Origin: JALORV01 sp963712485 | Lineage (GTDB): Bacteria; Pseudomonadota; Gammaproteobacteria; Burkholderiales; Burkholderiaceae_F | Length of the DNA: 64,000 nt | Direction of reading: 5' to 3' | NCBI GenBank assembly: GCA_963712485.1 | Contig: CAVQID010000043.1 | Span: 168,224 to 232,223 of the forward strand | Part shown: piece after piece, positions 16,434 through 25,742 of the stretch | Layout of the letters: each line of letters starts with the position of its first letter | How positions within the stretch are numbered: position 1 is the first letter of the stretch | Made by a program: the position numbers and the translations under genes | Notes under the pieces: generated by a model | Databases searched by the model: none | The model's input: the letters and a program-made list of their open reading frames with translations, nothing else | Told to the model about the DNA's origin: nothing

Positions 16434-17303
16434 AAGAATCGCCGCGGCGGCGACGATGTCGTCGACGCTCGCACCGCGCGAGAGGTCGCTGACGGGACGC
16501 GCGAAACCCTGCAGGATCGGGCCGATGGCGCGCGCGCCGGCAAGGTGCTGGGTGAGCTTGTAGGCGATGTTGCCGGAGTCAAGATCCGGGAATATCAGCA
16601 CGTTGGCGCGCCCCGCGACGGCGCTTTCGGTCTTCAGCTTCTTCTTTGCAATTGAGTCGACGAGCGCTGCGTCGGCCTGCAGCTCGCCGTCGATCGCGAG
16701 TCGCGGGTCGCGTGCTCGAGCAATCTCGAGCGCGCGCACGACCTTCTCCGTACGGGCGTGGTGTGCGCTGCCCTTGGTCGAAAAGGAAAGCAGCGCGACG
16801 CGCGGCTCTTCGTCGAGCAGCGCGCGGCAGCTCGCCGCCGAAGCAAGCGCGATGTCGGCGAGCTGGGAGGCATCCGGCTCGGCGTTGACCGCGCAATCGG
16901 CATAGATCAGAACCCTTTCCTGCAGGATCATCAGGAAGAAGCTCGAAGGCGTGCGGATGCCCTCTGCGAGCCCGATCGTCATGAGCCCGGCCTCGATCAC
17001 GCGGGCCGTCGGATGCGCGACTCCGGCGAGCATCGCGTCGGCATCGCCCGCCTTGACCATCATGCCGGCATGCAGCAGTGGTTTGCGCACTGCGCGCTGG
17101 GCAATCTTCGGATTGCCATAGAGCTCGGCATACACGGCGAGCCGTGGGCTCGACTGCGGATCGAGCGGCAGGATCGGCTCGGCGAGCCCCTCGTCTTTCA
17201 GCCTGCGCGCAGCCTCGATGATGCGCTCGTCGCCGACCTCCGGCAGCACGATGCGCCGAGGCCGGCGGCGAGCCCGCTGGAATAGCTTTTCAAGTACATC
17301 CAC
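16419..17303 (-). CDS. pta: Phosphate acetyltransferase
   Basis: A 294-residue catalytic-domain-only phosphotransacetylase with RIVLPEVGDERI, ADAMLAGVAHPTARVIEAG, FSTKGSAHHARTEKV and ANVLIFPDLDSGNIAYKL. It converts acetyl phosphate made by Xsc to acetyl-CoA, the usual partner in sulfonate catabolism. The start taken is GTG at 17303 (VDVLEKLFQRARR); a TTG at 17342 would add 13 residues without similarity. It is convergent with citrate synthase and transcribed opposite to xsc, which is less common than an xsc-pta operon. Confidence 0.87.
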   Translation of the reverse strand: MDVLEKLFQRARRRPRRIVLPEVGDERIIEAARRLKDEGLAEPILPLDPQSSPRLAVYAELYGNPKIAQRAVRKPLLHAGMMVKAGDADAMLAGVAHPTARVIEAGLMTIGLAEGIRTPSSFFLMILQERVLIYADCAVNAEPDASQLADIALASAASCRALLDEEPRVALLSFSTKGSAHHARTEKVVRALEIARARDPRLAIDGELQADAALVDSIAKKKLKTESAVAGRANVLIFPDLDSGNIAYKLTQHLAGARAIGPILQGFARPVSDLSRGASVDDIVAAAAILSAQV

Positions 17304-17368
17304 GCGCAGAATCGCCGGTAGCTGTTTACGGCACGGAAGCAATGGGATGGTGCGGAGCGACCACCCCG

Positions 17369-17437
17369 GAGATTACGGCTGTTGGGGTCGACCTGGCAAA
17401 GAACCTGTTTCAGGTTCACGCAGGGGATGAGCGCCGG
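17369..17437 (+). mobile_element. Remnant of an IS110-family transposase N-terminus
   Basis: The frame here reads ITAVGVDLAKNLFQVHAGDE, closely matching the start of IS110 transposases (VGIDLAKNVFQVH) with the first Asp of the DEDD catalytic set. The similarity stops within about 25 codons and no remaining transposase or ends are visible, so this is only a fossil between pta and the second iclR. Confidence 0.6.
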
Positions 17438-17528
17438 TCCGGCTGCGGACCTCGAACACTTCTGCCGGCGGACACTTCATCGTCAAACAGAGCTCGCGAC
17501 CCTTCGGATCCTGCAGCGACGGTGCCGA

Positions 17529-18290
17529 TCAACCACCCATGGTGGCGGCAATGCGATCCGCCGCGGCGCGCATGCGGGGCACGTACTCGAGAAGTTCCTC
17601 GAGGGTCATCCGGCCGACCGGCGCCTGCACTGCGACAGCGGCACAGGCGCGCTGGCGATCGAGCATGACCGGAACCGCGACTGCGATCAGGCCGCTCAGG
17701 TGTTCGTTGCGGTTGATGCCGATGCGGCGCCGGCGCGTTTCCTCGATTTCCCTGCGCAGCGCGCGGACGTCGACGATCGTCGCCGGCGTCAGCGCGCGCA
17801 GCGGAAGCACGCGCAGCAGCCGCTCGCGCTGCACCTTCGGCAACAGCGCAAGCAGCAGCTTGCCCGTGGCGGTCGCATGCAGCGGCACGTGCGAGCCGGG
17901 TGCGAGCATCACACGCAACGGCCAGGCGGTCTCGACGCGATCGATGTAGACGATGTGCGTGCCTGCGAGCGCTGTCAGGTTGCAGGTCTCGCCGATGTCG
18001 TCGACCAGTGACTGCAGGATTGCATGCCGCTCGCGGCTGGCATGGCCGTGCATCAGGATGTTCTCGGCGAACCGCGTCAGACGCGCGCCGAGCTGAACGC
18101 GCTGCGATCCCGGCTCGCGCAGCAGCAGACCGGCGAGCTTGAGCTGGGCGATGATGCGATGCACGGTCTGCTTCGGCAGCCCGAGCGCGGCGACGACCTG
18201 GGTTGGGGTGCAGCCGTCCGGCTGTTCGGCCACGTAGTCGAGAACGCGGAATGCGCGCAGGGCGGCGGCGTTTGACTGGTTGCTTTCCAT
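17529..18290 (-). CDS. IclR-family regulator next to tctCBA
   Basis: A 253-residue IclR protein from the ATG at 18290; an in-frame ATG at 18332 would add 14 residues. The HTH reads CTPTQVVAALGLPKQTVHRII. The effector domain has IGETCNLTAL, YIDRVETAWPLRVML, TATGKLLLAL and LSGLIAVAVPV. It is divergent from the tripartite tricarboxylate transporter genes, 101 bases away, and the gap contains TTGCAG repeats in inverted and direct orientation. It probably controls uptake of the sulfonate or a derived acid. Confidence 0.86.
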   Translation of the reverse strand: MESNQSNAAALRAFRVLDYVAEQPDGCTPTQVVAALGLPKQTVHRIIAQLKLAGLLLREPGSQRVQLGARLTRFAENILMHGHASRERHAILQSLVDDIGETCNLTALAGTHIVYIDRVETAWPLRVMLAPGSHVPLHATATGKLLLALLPKVQRERLLRVLPLRALTPATIVDVRALRREIEETRRRRIGINRNEHLSGLIAVAVPVMLDRQRACAAVAVQAPVGRMTLEELLEYVPRMRAAADRIAATMGG

Positions 18291-18332
18291 TGCAGCTGAA
18301 ATTGCAGATTTCGGGACAATGATGCACTGCAA
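18290..18332. promoter_or_regulatory. Candidate IclR operator region upstream of tctC
   Basis: TTGCAG occurs at 18290 and 18302 and its reverse complement CTGCAA at 18327. A GAAAT-TGCAG-ATTTC inverted repeat lies at 18298-18312. The cluster overlaps the iclR start, suggesting autoregulation with control of tctCBA. Confidence 0.4.
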
Positions 18333-18391
18333 TCGGCACTATCTTCCCCTGCGCTGCACTTGTCACGCTTCGAAATCGCGGAGGAGACCCC

Positions 18392-19366
18392 ATGAACCGC
18401 TTGCCCGAACAATTCCCGCCGCGTCGCCGGCTGATACTGGCGACGTGTGCGGCCGTCTGCACACTGGCCTGGCTGCCGCCAACTGCGTGGTCGCAGGACC
18501 GCTTCCCGTCGCGGCCGGTCGAGATCGTCGTGCCCTGGGGAGCGGGCGGCGGCGCCGACCAGCTGGCGCGGCGGCTGTCCAAGCTGATGGAGCCGGACCT
18601 CAAGGTCGCGATTCCGGTGGTCAACGTTCCGGGCGCGACCGGCAACACCGGCATGACGAAGATGCTGACTGCTGCGCCCGATGGCCACACGACGGCGATA
18701 CTCATCGGCGACACGCTGGCGACCATCGCCGGCGGCAGCGGACGCTGGAAGCTCGCCGACGTGATACCGCTCGGCATCATGATCCGCCAGCCGACCGGGA
18801 TGTACGTGAAGATGGACAGCAAGTACAAGACCTTCGCCGACCTGCTCGCGGACGCGAAGACCAACGAAGTGAAGGTCGCGATCCTCGGTTTCGGCAGTGC
18901 CGACGAGATCCTGCTCAACCAGATCAACGCGAAGGGGGCGAAGCTGCGCCTGGTTCCGTTCGCGTCCCCGGGCGAGCGCTATTCGTCAATCCTCGGCGGG
19001 CATGCCGATGTCCTGGTCGAGCAGGCCGGCGACATCCGCTCGTTCCTCGACAGCAAGCAGATGCGGCCGCTCGTGTTCTTCGCCGATGCGCCGGCGCCGG
19101 GCTTTCCGGATGTCCCGCTGGCGAAGGACAGCGGCTTTCCGATCGTGATCAACCAGTTCCGCTCGATCGTCGTCAGGGCCGGGACGGACCCGAAGCACGT
19201 GGACGTACTGGCGGGCGCGCTGGAGAAGGCCGCGCGCTCGGCTGACTTCGTCAAGTACCTGGAGGATGAACTCGCCTACTCCGGCAGCTTCATCCCGGCG
19301 AAGGGTGCGGCTGCGTTCATCGAGAAGGAACTGAAGCTGATCGAGTCGAACGCGCAGAAGAAGTAG
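18392..19366 (+). CDS. TctC-type periplasmic solute-binding protein
   Basis: A 324-residue tripartite tricarboxylate transporter (TTT) binding protein. A signal peptide with RRRLILATCAAVCTLAW ends near AWSQD. The mature protein starts FPSRPVEIVVPWGAGGGADQ, the family hallmark, followed by VVNVPGATGNTGM. It would deliver a small carboxylate or, in this context, sulfoacetate or a related sulfonate to TctAB. A strong GGAGGAG site precedes the ATG. TTT binding proteins are numerous in Burkholderiales and their ligands cannot be read from sequence. Confidence 0.87.
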   Translation: MNRLPEQFPPRRRLILATCAAVCTLAWLPPTAWSQDRFPSRPVEIVVPWGAGGGADQLARRLSKLMEPDLKVAIPVVNVPGATGNTGMTKMLTAAPDGHTTAILIGDTLATIAGGSGRWKLADVIPLGIMIRQPTGMYVKMDSKYKTFADLLADAKTNEVKVAILGFGSADEILLNQINAKGAKLRLVPFASPGERYSSILGGHADVLVEQAGDIRSFLDSKQMRPLVFFADAPAPGFPDVPLAKDSGFPIVINQFRSIVVRAGTDPKHVDVLAGALEKAARSADFVKYLEDELAYSGSFIPAKGAAAFIEKELKLIESNAQKK

Positions 19367-19440
19367 CGAACCGGTGAGGCAGGGAGCGCGCGGCCCATGC
19401 AGGCCGCAGCGCCCCTGCGCCGGTCGCCGCGCCGAAGCCG

Positions 19441-19998
19441 ATGCACCCACGTCTCGCAGCCGTCGTTCCGCACTCGCTGATGCTCGCCGTGTCGGGACTG
19501 CTGTACTTCGCCGCCACGCGCATCGAGGTCGGGGCACTTTCGGGTCGGATCGGCCCCGACGGATGGCCGAAGTTCGTCATCGGCGCGATGGCGGCGCTGT
19601 GCGTGTACGAGATTGCCAAGCGGCTGCTGATCGGAACCTCGTTCACGGCCACCGGCCTGACTCAGGGCCTCAACCGTCCGCCCGACGATGCCGACCGCGA
19701 ACTCGCGACGCGCGAACCCGAGCGGCACAACGGCAAGCTTGCCGCCGGCATCGGGCTGGTCCTGGCTTTCGTGTTCGGCGTCACCTACGTCGGCTTCTTC
19801 GCCGGCACCGCGCTCTTCATCGCGCTGTTCTCCTGGATCGGCGGATACCGCCGGCCCGTGTCGGTGGCGATCATCGGTCTCGTCGGCGCATTCGTGCTGC
19901 TCGTGATCTTCATGCGGGTGGCCTATGTGTCGCTGCCGCTCGGCGTCGGGCCGTTCAAGACGCTGTCGCTGGCCCTGCTGCGGCTGATCGGCGTCTGA
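19441..19998 (+). CDS. TctB-type small membrane subunit
   Basis: A 185-residue protein with four hydrophobic segments, matching the small TctB subunit of TTT transporters; IGPDGWPKFVIGAMAAL after the first helix is typical. It lies between TctC and TctA. An RPPDDADRELATREPERH hydrophilic loop separates the two helix pairs. It is required with TctA for transport. Confidence 0.82.
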   Translation: MHPRLAAVVPHSLMLAVSGLLYFAATRIEVGALSGRIGPDGWPKFVIGAMAALCVYEIAKRLLIGTSFTATGLTQGLNRPPDDADRELATREPERHNGKLAAGIGLVLAFVFGVTYVGFFAGTALFIALFSWIGGYRRPVSVAIIGLVGAFVLLVIFMRVAYVSLPLGVGPFKTLSLALLRLIGV

Positions 19999-20017
19999 GT
20001 CCCGCGGGCGGCGCACG

Positions 20018-21571
20018 ATGGAGGTCCTGCTCAACCTGCTGCACGGCCTGGCCAACATCGCAACGCCGGTGAATCTCGCGGCGATGGTGATCGGCCTGGT
20101 CCTCGGGATGCTGGTCGCGGTGCTGCCGGGTCTGACGCTGGTGATGGGCGTCGTGCTGGCGCTGCCGTTCACCTACAAGATGGGCGTGGAGCCGGCGCTG
20201 ATCCTGCTGACCGCGATGTACGTGTCCGGCACCTATGGCGGCGCGATCACGGCGATCCTGTTCCGCATTCCGGGCGAGCCGATGGACGTGCCGCTGCTGT
20301 GGGACGGCTATGCGATGACGCGGCGCGGCGATGCCGCGCTCGCGCTCGGCTATTCGCTGGTCGCCGCTCTCGTTGGCGGCCTGGCCTCGGCCGTCGTGAT
20401 GGTCGCGTTGTCGAAGCCGGTGGCGAGCATCGCGCTGAGCTTTTCGTCGCCGGAGTTTTTCGCGGTCACTGCGTTCGGCCTGGTCAGTGTCGTGACGCTC
20501 AGCGGCGGTTCGCTGGTCAATGCGCTGATCAGCCTTTGTGTCGGCCTGCTGATCGCGACGGTCGGCGTCGACGCGATGTACGGCGCCGAGCGGTTTGCGT
20601 TCGGGTTGCCGTTCCTGCAGGACGGGATCGAGTTCCTGCTGGTCATGGTCGGCGCCTACGGCATCGGCGAGGTCCTGTCGCGGCTGCAACTCGGGTTCGC
20701 GGCCGAGGCGACGGCTGACGGCAGCGCGGGGGCGCGCTTCCGGACGGCGTTCCCGAAGCTTTCCGAACTGCTGGCGATCAAGGGGTCGTTCCTGCGTGGC
20801 ACCGCGACGGGGATCGTGGTGGGAATCGTGCCCGGGGCCGGCGCGACGGTGTCCGCCTTCGTCGCCTACGGCATCGAGGGCCAGTACGGAAAGGACGCAC
20901 GACAGCTGGGCAGCGGCGCGCCGGCCGGCATCGTCGCTGCCAAGTCCGCGGCCACGGCGTCGGTCGGCGGTGCAATGGTGCCGCTGCTGACGATGGGCAT
21001 TCCCGGCAGCGGCGCCACCGCGATCATCCTGGCCGCTTTCCTGCTGCACGGCATCCAGCCGGGGCCGCAGGTGTTCGTCTCCAGCACGGAGCTGATCTAC
21101 ACGGTGTTCGCGTCCGTCTTCGTCGCGGTGGTCGGAATGTGCATCCTCGGCTACTTCGCGATCCGTCCGCTGTGCAAGGTGCTCGATGCGCCCGAGGCCA
21201 TCGTGTCGGCGTTCGTCGTCGTGTTCTGCTTCATCGGAGCGTTCGCGGCGCGCAGCAACCTGTCCGACCTCTACGTGATCGCCGTGTTCGGTCTCGTCGG
21301 GTTCCTGTTCGAGCGATTCAGGTTCCCGATCGCGCCGCTGGTGCTCGGGACGATTCTCGGCCCGCTGACCGAGAACAACTTCATGACGACGATGGTGAGC
21401 TTCAACAACGACTGGACCGTGTTCTTCACGCGCCCGATCAGCGGCTCGATCCTGCTGCTCGCCATCGTCGGCCTGTTCTATCCGGTGCTGCGCGAGGCGC
21501 TGCGCCGCCGGCGCGCGCGTAAGCCGGTCGCGTTCAATCTGCGGACGCCGGCTTCCACGGACCGGAAGTGA
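20018..21571 (+). CDS. TctA-type large membrane subunit
   Basis: A 517-residue permease with about twelve helices and the TctA signatures LPGLTLVMGVVLALPFTY, YVSGTYGGAITAILFRIPG and GIVPGAGATVSAFVAYGIE. It forms the channel of the TTT transporter with TctB and TctC. It starts 19 bases after tctB and ends 7 bases before the aldehyde dehydrogenase, so import and CoA-pathway genes appear to share a transcript. Confidence 0.88.
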   Translation: MEVLLNLLHGLANIATPVNLAAMVIGLVLGMLVAVLPGLTLVMGVVLALPFTYKMGVEPALILLTAMYVSGTYGGAITAILFRIPGEPMDVPLLWDGYAMTRRGDAALALGYSLVAALVGGLASAVVMVALSKPVASIALSFSSPEFFAVTAFGLVSVVTLSGGSLVNALISLCVGLLIATVGVDAMYGAERFAFGLPFLQDGIEFLLVMVGAYGIGEVLSRLQLGFAAEATADGSAGARFRTAFPKLSELLAIKGSFLRGTATGIVVGIVPGAGATVSAFVAYGIEGQYGKDARQLGSGAPAGIVAAKSAATASVGGAMVPLLTMGIPGSGATAIILAAFLLHGIQPGPQVFVSSTELIYTVFASVFVAVVGMCILGYFAIRPLCKVLDAPEAIVSAFVVVFCFIGAFAARSNLSDLYVIAVFGLVGFLFERFRFPIAPLVLGTILGPLTENNFMTTMVSFNNDWTVFFTRPISGSILLLAIVGLFYPVLREALRRRRARKPVAFNLRTPASTDRK

Positions 21572-21578
21572 GGCGACG

Positions 21579-23008
21579 ATGAACGCAGCCCATCATGCCC
21601 AGGACAGTCCGGCGAGCGCGGCGGTCCGCGTGCTGATCGAGCGGGCACGCGCTGCGCAGGCAGTGGCGAACGACTACGACCAGCAGCGCGTCGACGATCT
21701 GGTCGCGGCCGCCGGCTGGGCCATCCTCGAACCGACGCGCAATCGCGAACTCGCGGAGCTGGCAGTGGCCGACACCGGCATCGGTAACGTCGCACGACAA
21801 GATCCGCAAGAATCATCGCAAGACGCTCGGCCTGCTGCGCGACCTGAAGGGTGCGCGTTCGGTCGGCGTGATCGCCGAGTATCCGGAACTTGGTCTGATC
21901 GAGATCGCGCGGCCGGCCGGCGTCGTGGCCGCGATCACGCCGTCGACGAATCCCGGAGCCACGCCTGCGAACAAGATCATCAACGCGCTGAAGGGGCGCA
22001 ACGCGGTCATCGTTGCGCCGTCGCCGAAGGGCTGGTCGACCTGCGCGCGGCTGCTCGAGTTCGTACATGCCGAGTTCGACCGCATCGGGGCGCCGCGCGA
22101 CCTCGTGCAGTTGCTGTCCGCGCCGGTGACGAAGATCGCGACCGCCGAGCTGATGCGGCAGGCCGACCTGGTCGTGGCGACCGGCTCGCAGGCCAACGTG
22201 CGCGCGGCCTACGCGAGCGGGACGCCGGCCTTCGGCGTCGGCGCCGGCAACGTCGCGTCGATCGTCGACGAGACTGCGGACCTCGCGGCGGCCGCGGCGC
22301 GGATCCTGCAGTCGAAGACCTTCGACAACGCGACCAGCTGCTCGTCCGAGAACAGCGTCGTGCTGCTCGACGCGATCCACGATGCGGCGCTGGCGGAGCT
22401 GCAGCGCGCTGGGGCGGTGATGCTCGATGCGGCGGACCGCGCGCGGCTGCAGCAGTTCATGTGGCCGGACGGCAGGCTTGCCGCGGCGGTGACCGGCCAG
22501 GCGGTGGTCGCGATCGCGGCCCAGCGCGCGGCTCGCGGCGCCGCAGGCGCAGTCGGCGCGGGCGCTGCTTGTCGAGGAGAATGGGTTCGGCCCCGAGCAC
22601 CCGTTCTCGGGCGAGAAGCTGAGCCCGGTGCTTGCCGTCTACCGCGCGCGCGATTTCGACGATGCGCTCGGCGTGGTCGAACGCATCTACGCCTACATGG
22701 GCGCCGGCCATTCCGTCGGCCTGCATACCGAGCGAAGCGAACGAGCGGTCGCGGCCGGGCTGCGGCTGCCGGTGTCGCGCGTGATCGTCAACCAGGCGCA
22801 CTGCATCGCCACCGGCGGCAGTTTCGACAACGGCCTGCCGTTTTCGCTGTCGATGGGATGCGGCACCTGGGGCCGCAACAATTTCTCCGACAACCTGAAC
22901 TATCGCCACTACCTGAACATCACGCGTGTGTCGATGACGATCCCGGAGATGGAGCCGACCGAAGAGGACCTGCTCGGCGAATTCTTCGCGCGACATGGAC
23001 GCGGGTGA
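21579..23008 (+). CDS. sauS: SauS-like CoA-acylating aldehyde dehydrogenase (two frameshifts as read)
   Basis: About 476 codons of an acylating aldehyde dehydrogenase. The frame changes near 21793 and again near 22525, and the three pieces join into one family-length protein: N-terminus MNAAHHAQDSPASAAV, then KIRKNHRKTLGLLRDLKG and the NAD fold with NPGATPANKIINALKGRN, then SARALLVEENGFGPEHPFSGEK. The catalytic Cys is in FDNATSCSSENS. Next to an acyl-CoA ligase and xsc, it best fits SauS, which reduces sulfoacetyl-CoA to sulfoacetaldehyde. Conservation on both sides of the breaks suggests sequence error. Confidence 0.75.
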
Positions 23009-23015
23009 ACGATCG

Positions 23016-24530
23016 ATGAAGTCGGTTCGGGACCTGGTCGATGCCTGCGCAGCGCGCGCGCCCGATGCCGTATACCTCGTCGCGCCGGAGAGCGGCCGGC
23101 GTATCAGCTTCGGCGAGCTCGCGGATTCGTGCCGCGCAGTGCAGGGCTGGCTCGAGCTGCGCGGACTCGCACCGGGTTCGCACGTATCGGTCGTGATGGC
23201 CAACGGCCCGCAGACGGTGCGCCTGCTGCTCGGCGCGATGTACGGCGGGTACTGCGTCAATCCGATCAACCTGCTGTCGCAGCCCGAGCAGATGCGATTC
23301 GTGCTCGATCATGCCGACGCGACGCTGGTCTTCGTCGCGCCGGAGTGGGCCGAGCGCGTGCGCGCGATGGCGACGTCGATTGCGCGACCGCTGGACGTCG
23401 TCGTCGTCGATCCGGACGATGATGCGCTGACCGGCGCTGCAGTCCGCAGCGCTGCGCCCGCTCCAGACCAGCCGGCGCTGCTGATGTACACGTCGGGAAC
23501 GACCGGAAAGCCGAAAGGCGTGCTGCTGACGCAGGCAAACCTCGCGGCCAACGCTCTGGCGATCAGCAGCGAACACCGGCTCGGACCTGCCGACCGCGTG
23601 ACGGCGGTGCTGCCGCTGTACCACATCAACGGGTTCGCCGTGACCATGCTGGCGCCGCTCGCGCACGGCGGCAGCCTCGTGATGCCGCCGAAGTTCTCGG
23701 CAACGGGATTCTGGCCGATGGTGATCGAGCACGGCTGCACCTGGCTAAACGTGGTTCCGACGATGATCTCCTACCTGCTCGAGGGCGACGCGCCGTCACG
23801 CGAGCAGCTGGCAGCGGTGCGCTTCTGCCGCTCGGCTTCGGCGGCACTGCCGCCCGAGCACCACCGCGCCTTCGAGGCGAAGTTCGGCATCGGCATCGTC
23901 GAGACGATGGGACTGACCGAGACTGTGGCGCCGTGCTTCTCCAACCCGATCGAATCCGCGCTGCGCAAGATCGGTTCGGTGGGTCGCGCCTCCGGCTGCG
24001 AGGCGAGGGTGGTCGATGCCGTGGGCCAGCCGCTGCCGGATGGGACCGTGGGCGAGATCGTGATGCGCGGCCCGCAGGTCACGGGCGGCTATTACAGGAA
24101 CCCCGAGGCGAGCGCCGCTGCGTTCTTCGACGGTGGCTGGCTGCGCAGCGGCGATCTCGGGTATCGCGACAGCGACGGCTTCTACTTCGTCACCGGCCGC
24201 ATCAAGGAGCTGATCATCAAGGGCGGAGAGAACATCGCGCCGCGCGAGATCGACGAAGTGCTGCTGAGGCATCCTGCCGTTCTCGATGCAGCCGCGGTCG
24301 GCATCCCGGACCGGCACTACGGCCAGGAGATCATGGCGTGCGTCATCGTGCGCCAGGGATGCCAGTGCACGGCCGACGAACTGCGCGCCTTCTGCGACCG
24401 CGAACTCGGGCGGTACAAGGCGCCGAAGGTGGTCCGCTTCGTCGAAGAGCTGCCGCGCGGGCCCTCGGGCAAAGTGCAGCGGTTGAAGCTCGCCGAACTG
24501 GCGGACGCTCCTCAGGTCATCGCAAGATAG
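23016..24530 (+). CDS. sauT: SauT-like acyl-CoA synthetase (sulfoacetate-CoA ligase candidate)
   Basis: A 504-residue ANL-superfamily ligase with LLMYTSGTTGKPKGVLL (P-loop), LPLYHINGFAV, ETMGLTETVAP, the hinge Asp in GDLGYRDSDGFYFVTGR, and the C-terminal catalytic Lys in PRGPSGKVQRLK. The ATG at 23016 lies 7 bases after the dehydrogenase stop; an ATG at 22995 would overlap it. In Cupriavidus necator SauT activates sulfoacetate to sulfoacetyl-CoA, the substrate of SauS. The gene pairing here supports the same role, but other short carboxylates are possible. Its 3' end overlaps the convergent DUF202 gene by 19 bases. Confidence 0.75.
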   Translation: MKSVRDLVDACAARAPDAVYLVAPESGRRISFGELADSCRAVQGWLELRGLAPGSHVSVVMANGPQTVRLLLGAMYGGYCVNPINLLSQPEQMRFVLDHADATLVFVAPEWAERVRAMATSIARPLDVVVVDPDDDALTGAAVRSAAPAPDQPALLMYTSGTTGKPKGVLLTQANLAANALAISSEHRLGPADRVTAVLPLYHINGFAVTMLAPLAHGGSLVMPPKFSATGFWPMVIEHGCTWLNVVPTMISYLLEGDAPSREQLAAVRFCRSASAALPPEHHRAFEAKFGIGIVETMGLTETVAPCFSNPIESALRKIGSVGRASGCEARVVDAVGQPLPDGTVGEIVMRGPQVTGGYYRNPEASAAAFFDGGWLRSGDLGYRDSDGFYFVTGRIKELIIKGGENIAPREIDEVLLRHPAVLDAAAVGIPDRHYGQEIMACVIVRQGCQCTADELRAFCDRELGRYKAPKVVRFVEELPRGPSGKVQRLKLAELADAPQVIAR

Positions 24531-24886
24531 GCGATCAGCGCCGCGCCGAGGCCAGCGATCAGCACATTGAGCCAAATACCGACCGACGTGCGGTAACCGG
24601 GCGGGATTTCCGATGGCTTCAACGATGCCAACGCGACACGGTACTGTGCGACCGATCCCAGCGCCGCTGCTACGCCGAGCGCGATGAATCCGATGCCGAT
24701 CCAGAATGACACGCGGTCCTGTGGTGCCACGATCCCCGCGCCGGGCGCCAGCGCGACGAATCGAAGAAACAGGCCGAAGCGCTCGATGACGAAACCGAAC
24801 GCCATCAGGCTCAGAACCGTGCGGTTCCATGCGAGCAGCGTGCGCTCGGCGGCGAACAGTACTCGTGGATCGTTCAGGTCGGACAT
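24512..24886 (-). CDS. DUF202/YidH-family membrane protein
   Basis: A 124-residue protein with three hydrophobic helices and the DUF202 opening DPRVLFAAERTLLAWNRT. YidH-type proteins are small inner-membrane proteins of unknown function. It follows the third iclR gene by 7 bases on the same strand, probably co-transcribed, and is convergent with the acyl-CoA ligase gene. Confidence 0.8.
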   Translation of the reverse strand: MSDLNDPRVLFAAERTLLAWNRTVLSLMAFGFVIERFGLFLRFVALAPGAGIVAPQDRVSFWIGIGFIALGVAAALGSVAQYRVALASLKPSEIPPGYRTSVGIWLNVLIAGLGAALIAYLAMT

Positions 24887-24893
24887 GATCTGC

Positions 24894-25730
24894 CTACAAG
24901 AGTTCTCGCATGCGCCGCGCCGCGGCCGCCAGGCGCGGCAGGCGCGTCAGCGCGTTTTCGAGCGGCAGGCGCGCGGTCGGTGCGTGCATCGCGATCGCGG
25001 CGCGCAGCGCATTATCGCCGTCGTAAACCGGAACGGCCACCGCGATCAGCCCGGCGATGAACTCCTCGCGATCGGTCGAATAGCCGGCGGCGCGGATCGC
25101 ATCACACTCGCTCCGCAGCTGAGCCGGGCTGGCAATGGTGTTGGCCGTGAATGCCTGCAGCCGCGCGCGTCCGACGAGTTCGTCGAACTGCGGGGGCGGG
25201 AGGTGCGCGAGAAACAGCTTGCCGCTCGCGGTGCAATGCAGCGGCACGTGCGCGCCGACGTCGAGCGTCAGGCGCAGCGGCCAGCGGGCTTCAACGCGGT
25301 CGAGGTAGAGCACCTCGGCGCCGTCGAGCGTCGTGAAATTGCACGTTTCCTGCACACTGGCGACGAGCTCTGCAAGGACGCGGTGCCTGAGCGCACGGAC
25401 GTGGCCGTGATTCAACGTGATGAAAGCCAGCTTGTGCAGTGCGGGACCGACCACGAAGCGGAGCGGATCAACGTCGCGCGCAAGATAGCCCTGCGCCAGC
25501 AGACCGGCGCATTGCCGATGCAGCGTCGCCTTCGGCAGGCCGAGGCGCGCACTCAGGTCGGCCAGCGACAGCCCGACGCCCGCCTCTGCGATCTCGGTGA
25601 CGATGCGCAGCGCGCGTTCTGCCGCTGAGCCGCCGGCCGTTGCTTCCGCGACGACGTGCGCAGGGTCGATCCGCGACCCTATCCGCTTTCCTGCCGGAAC
25701 ATTGCGTTCCGCTTTTCTGTGCCTTAGCAT
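24894..25730 (-). CDS. IclR-family regulator next to the GMC oxidoreductase and TRAP genes
   Basis: A 278-residue IclR protein with a longer N-terminal arm than the other two. The HTH reads LSLADLSARLGLPKATLHRQ. The effector domain has VQETCNFTTLDG, YLDRVEARWPLRLTL, CTASGKLFLAHL and FIAGLIAVAVPV. It is divergent from the GMC gene. One perfect palindrome lies in the gap and another lies just inside its own coding start, consistent with autoregulation. No alternative start exists for many codons, so the ATG at 25730 is kept. Confidence 0.85.
   Translation of the reverse strand: MLRHRKAERNVPAGKRIGSRIDPAHVVAEATAGGSAAERALRIVTEIAEAGVGLSLADLSARLGLPKATLHRQCAGLLAQGYLARDVDPLRFVVGPALHKLAFITLNHGHVRALRHRVLAELVASVQETCNFTTLDGAEVLYLDRVEARWPLRLTLDVGAHVPLHCTASGKLFLAHLPPPQFDELVGRARLQAFTANTIASPAQLRSECDAIRAAGYSTDREEFIAGLIAVAVPVYDGDNALRAAIAMHAPTARLPLENALTRLPRLAAAARRMRELL
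25696..25710. promoter_or_regulatory. Candidate IclR operator inside the iclR 5' end
   Basis: GGAAC-ATTGC-GTTCC perfect inverted repeat, covering about codons 7-12 of the IclR gene. It pairs with the site at 25743. Confidence 0.5.
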
Positions 25731-25742
25731 GGCTTCAAGAAA

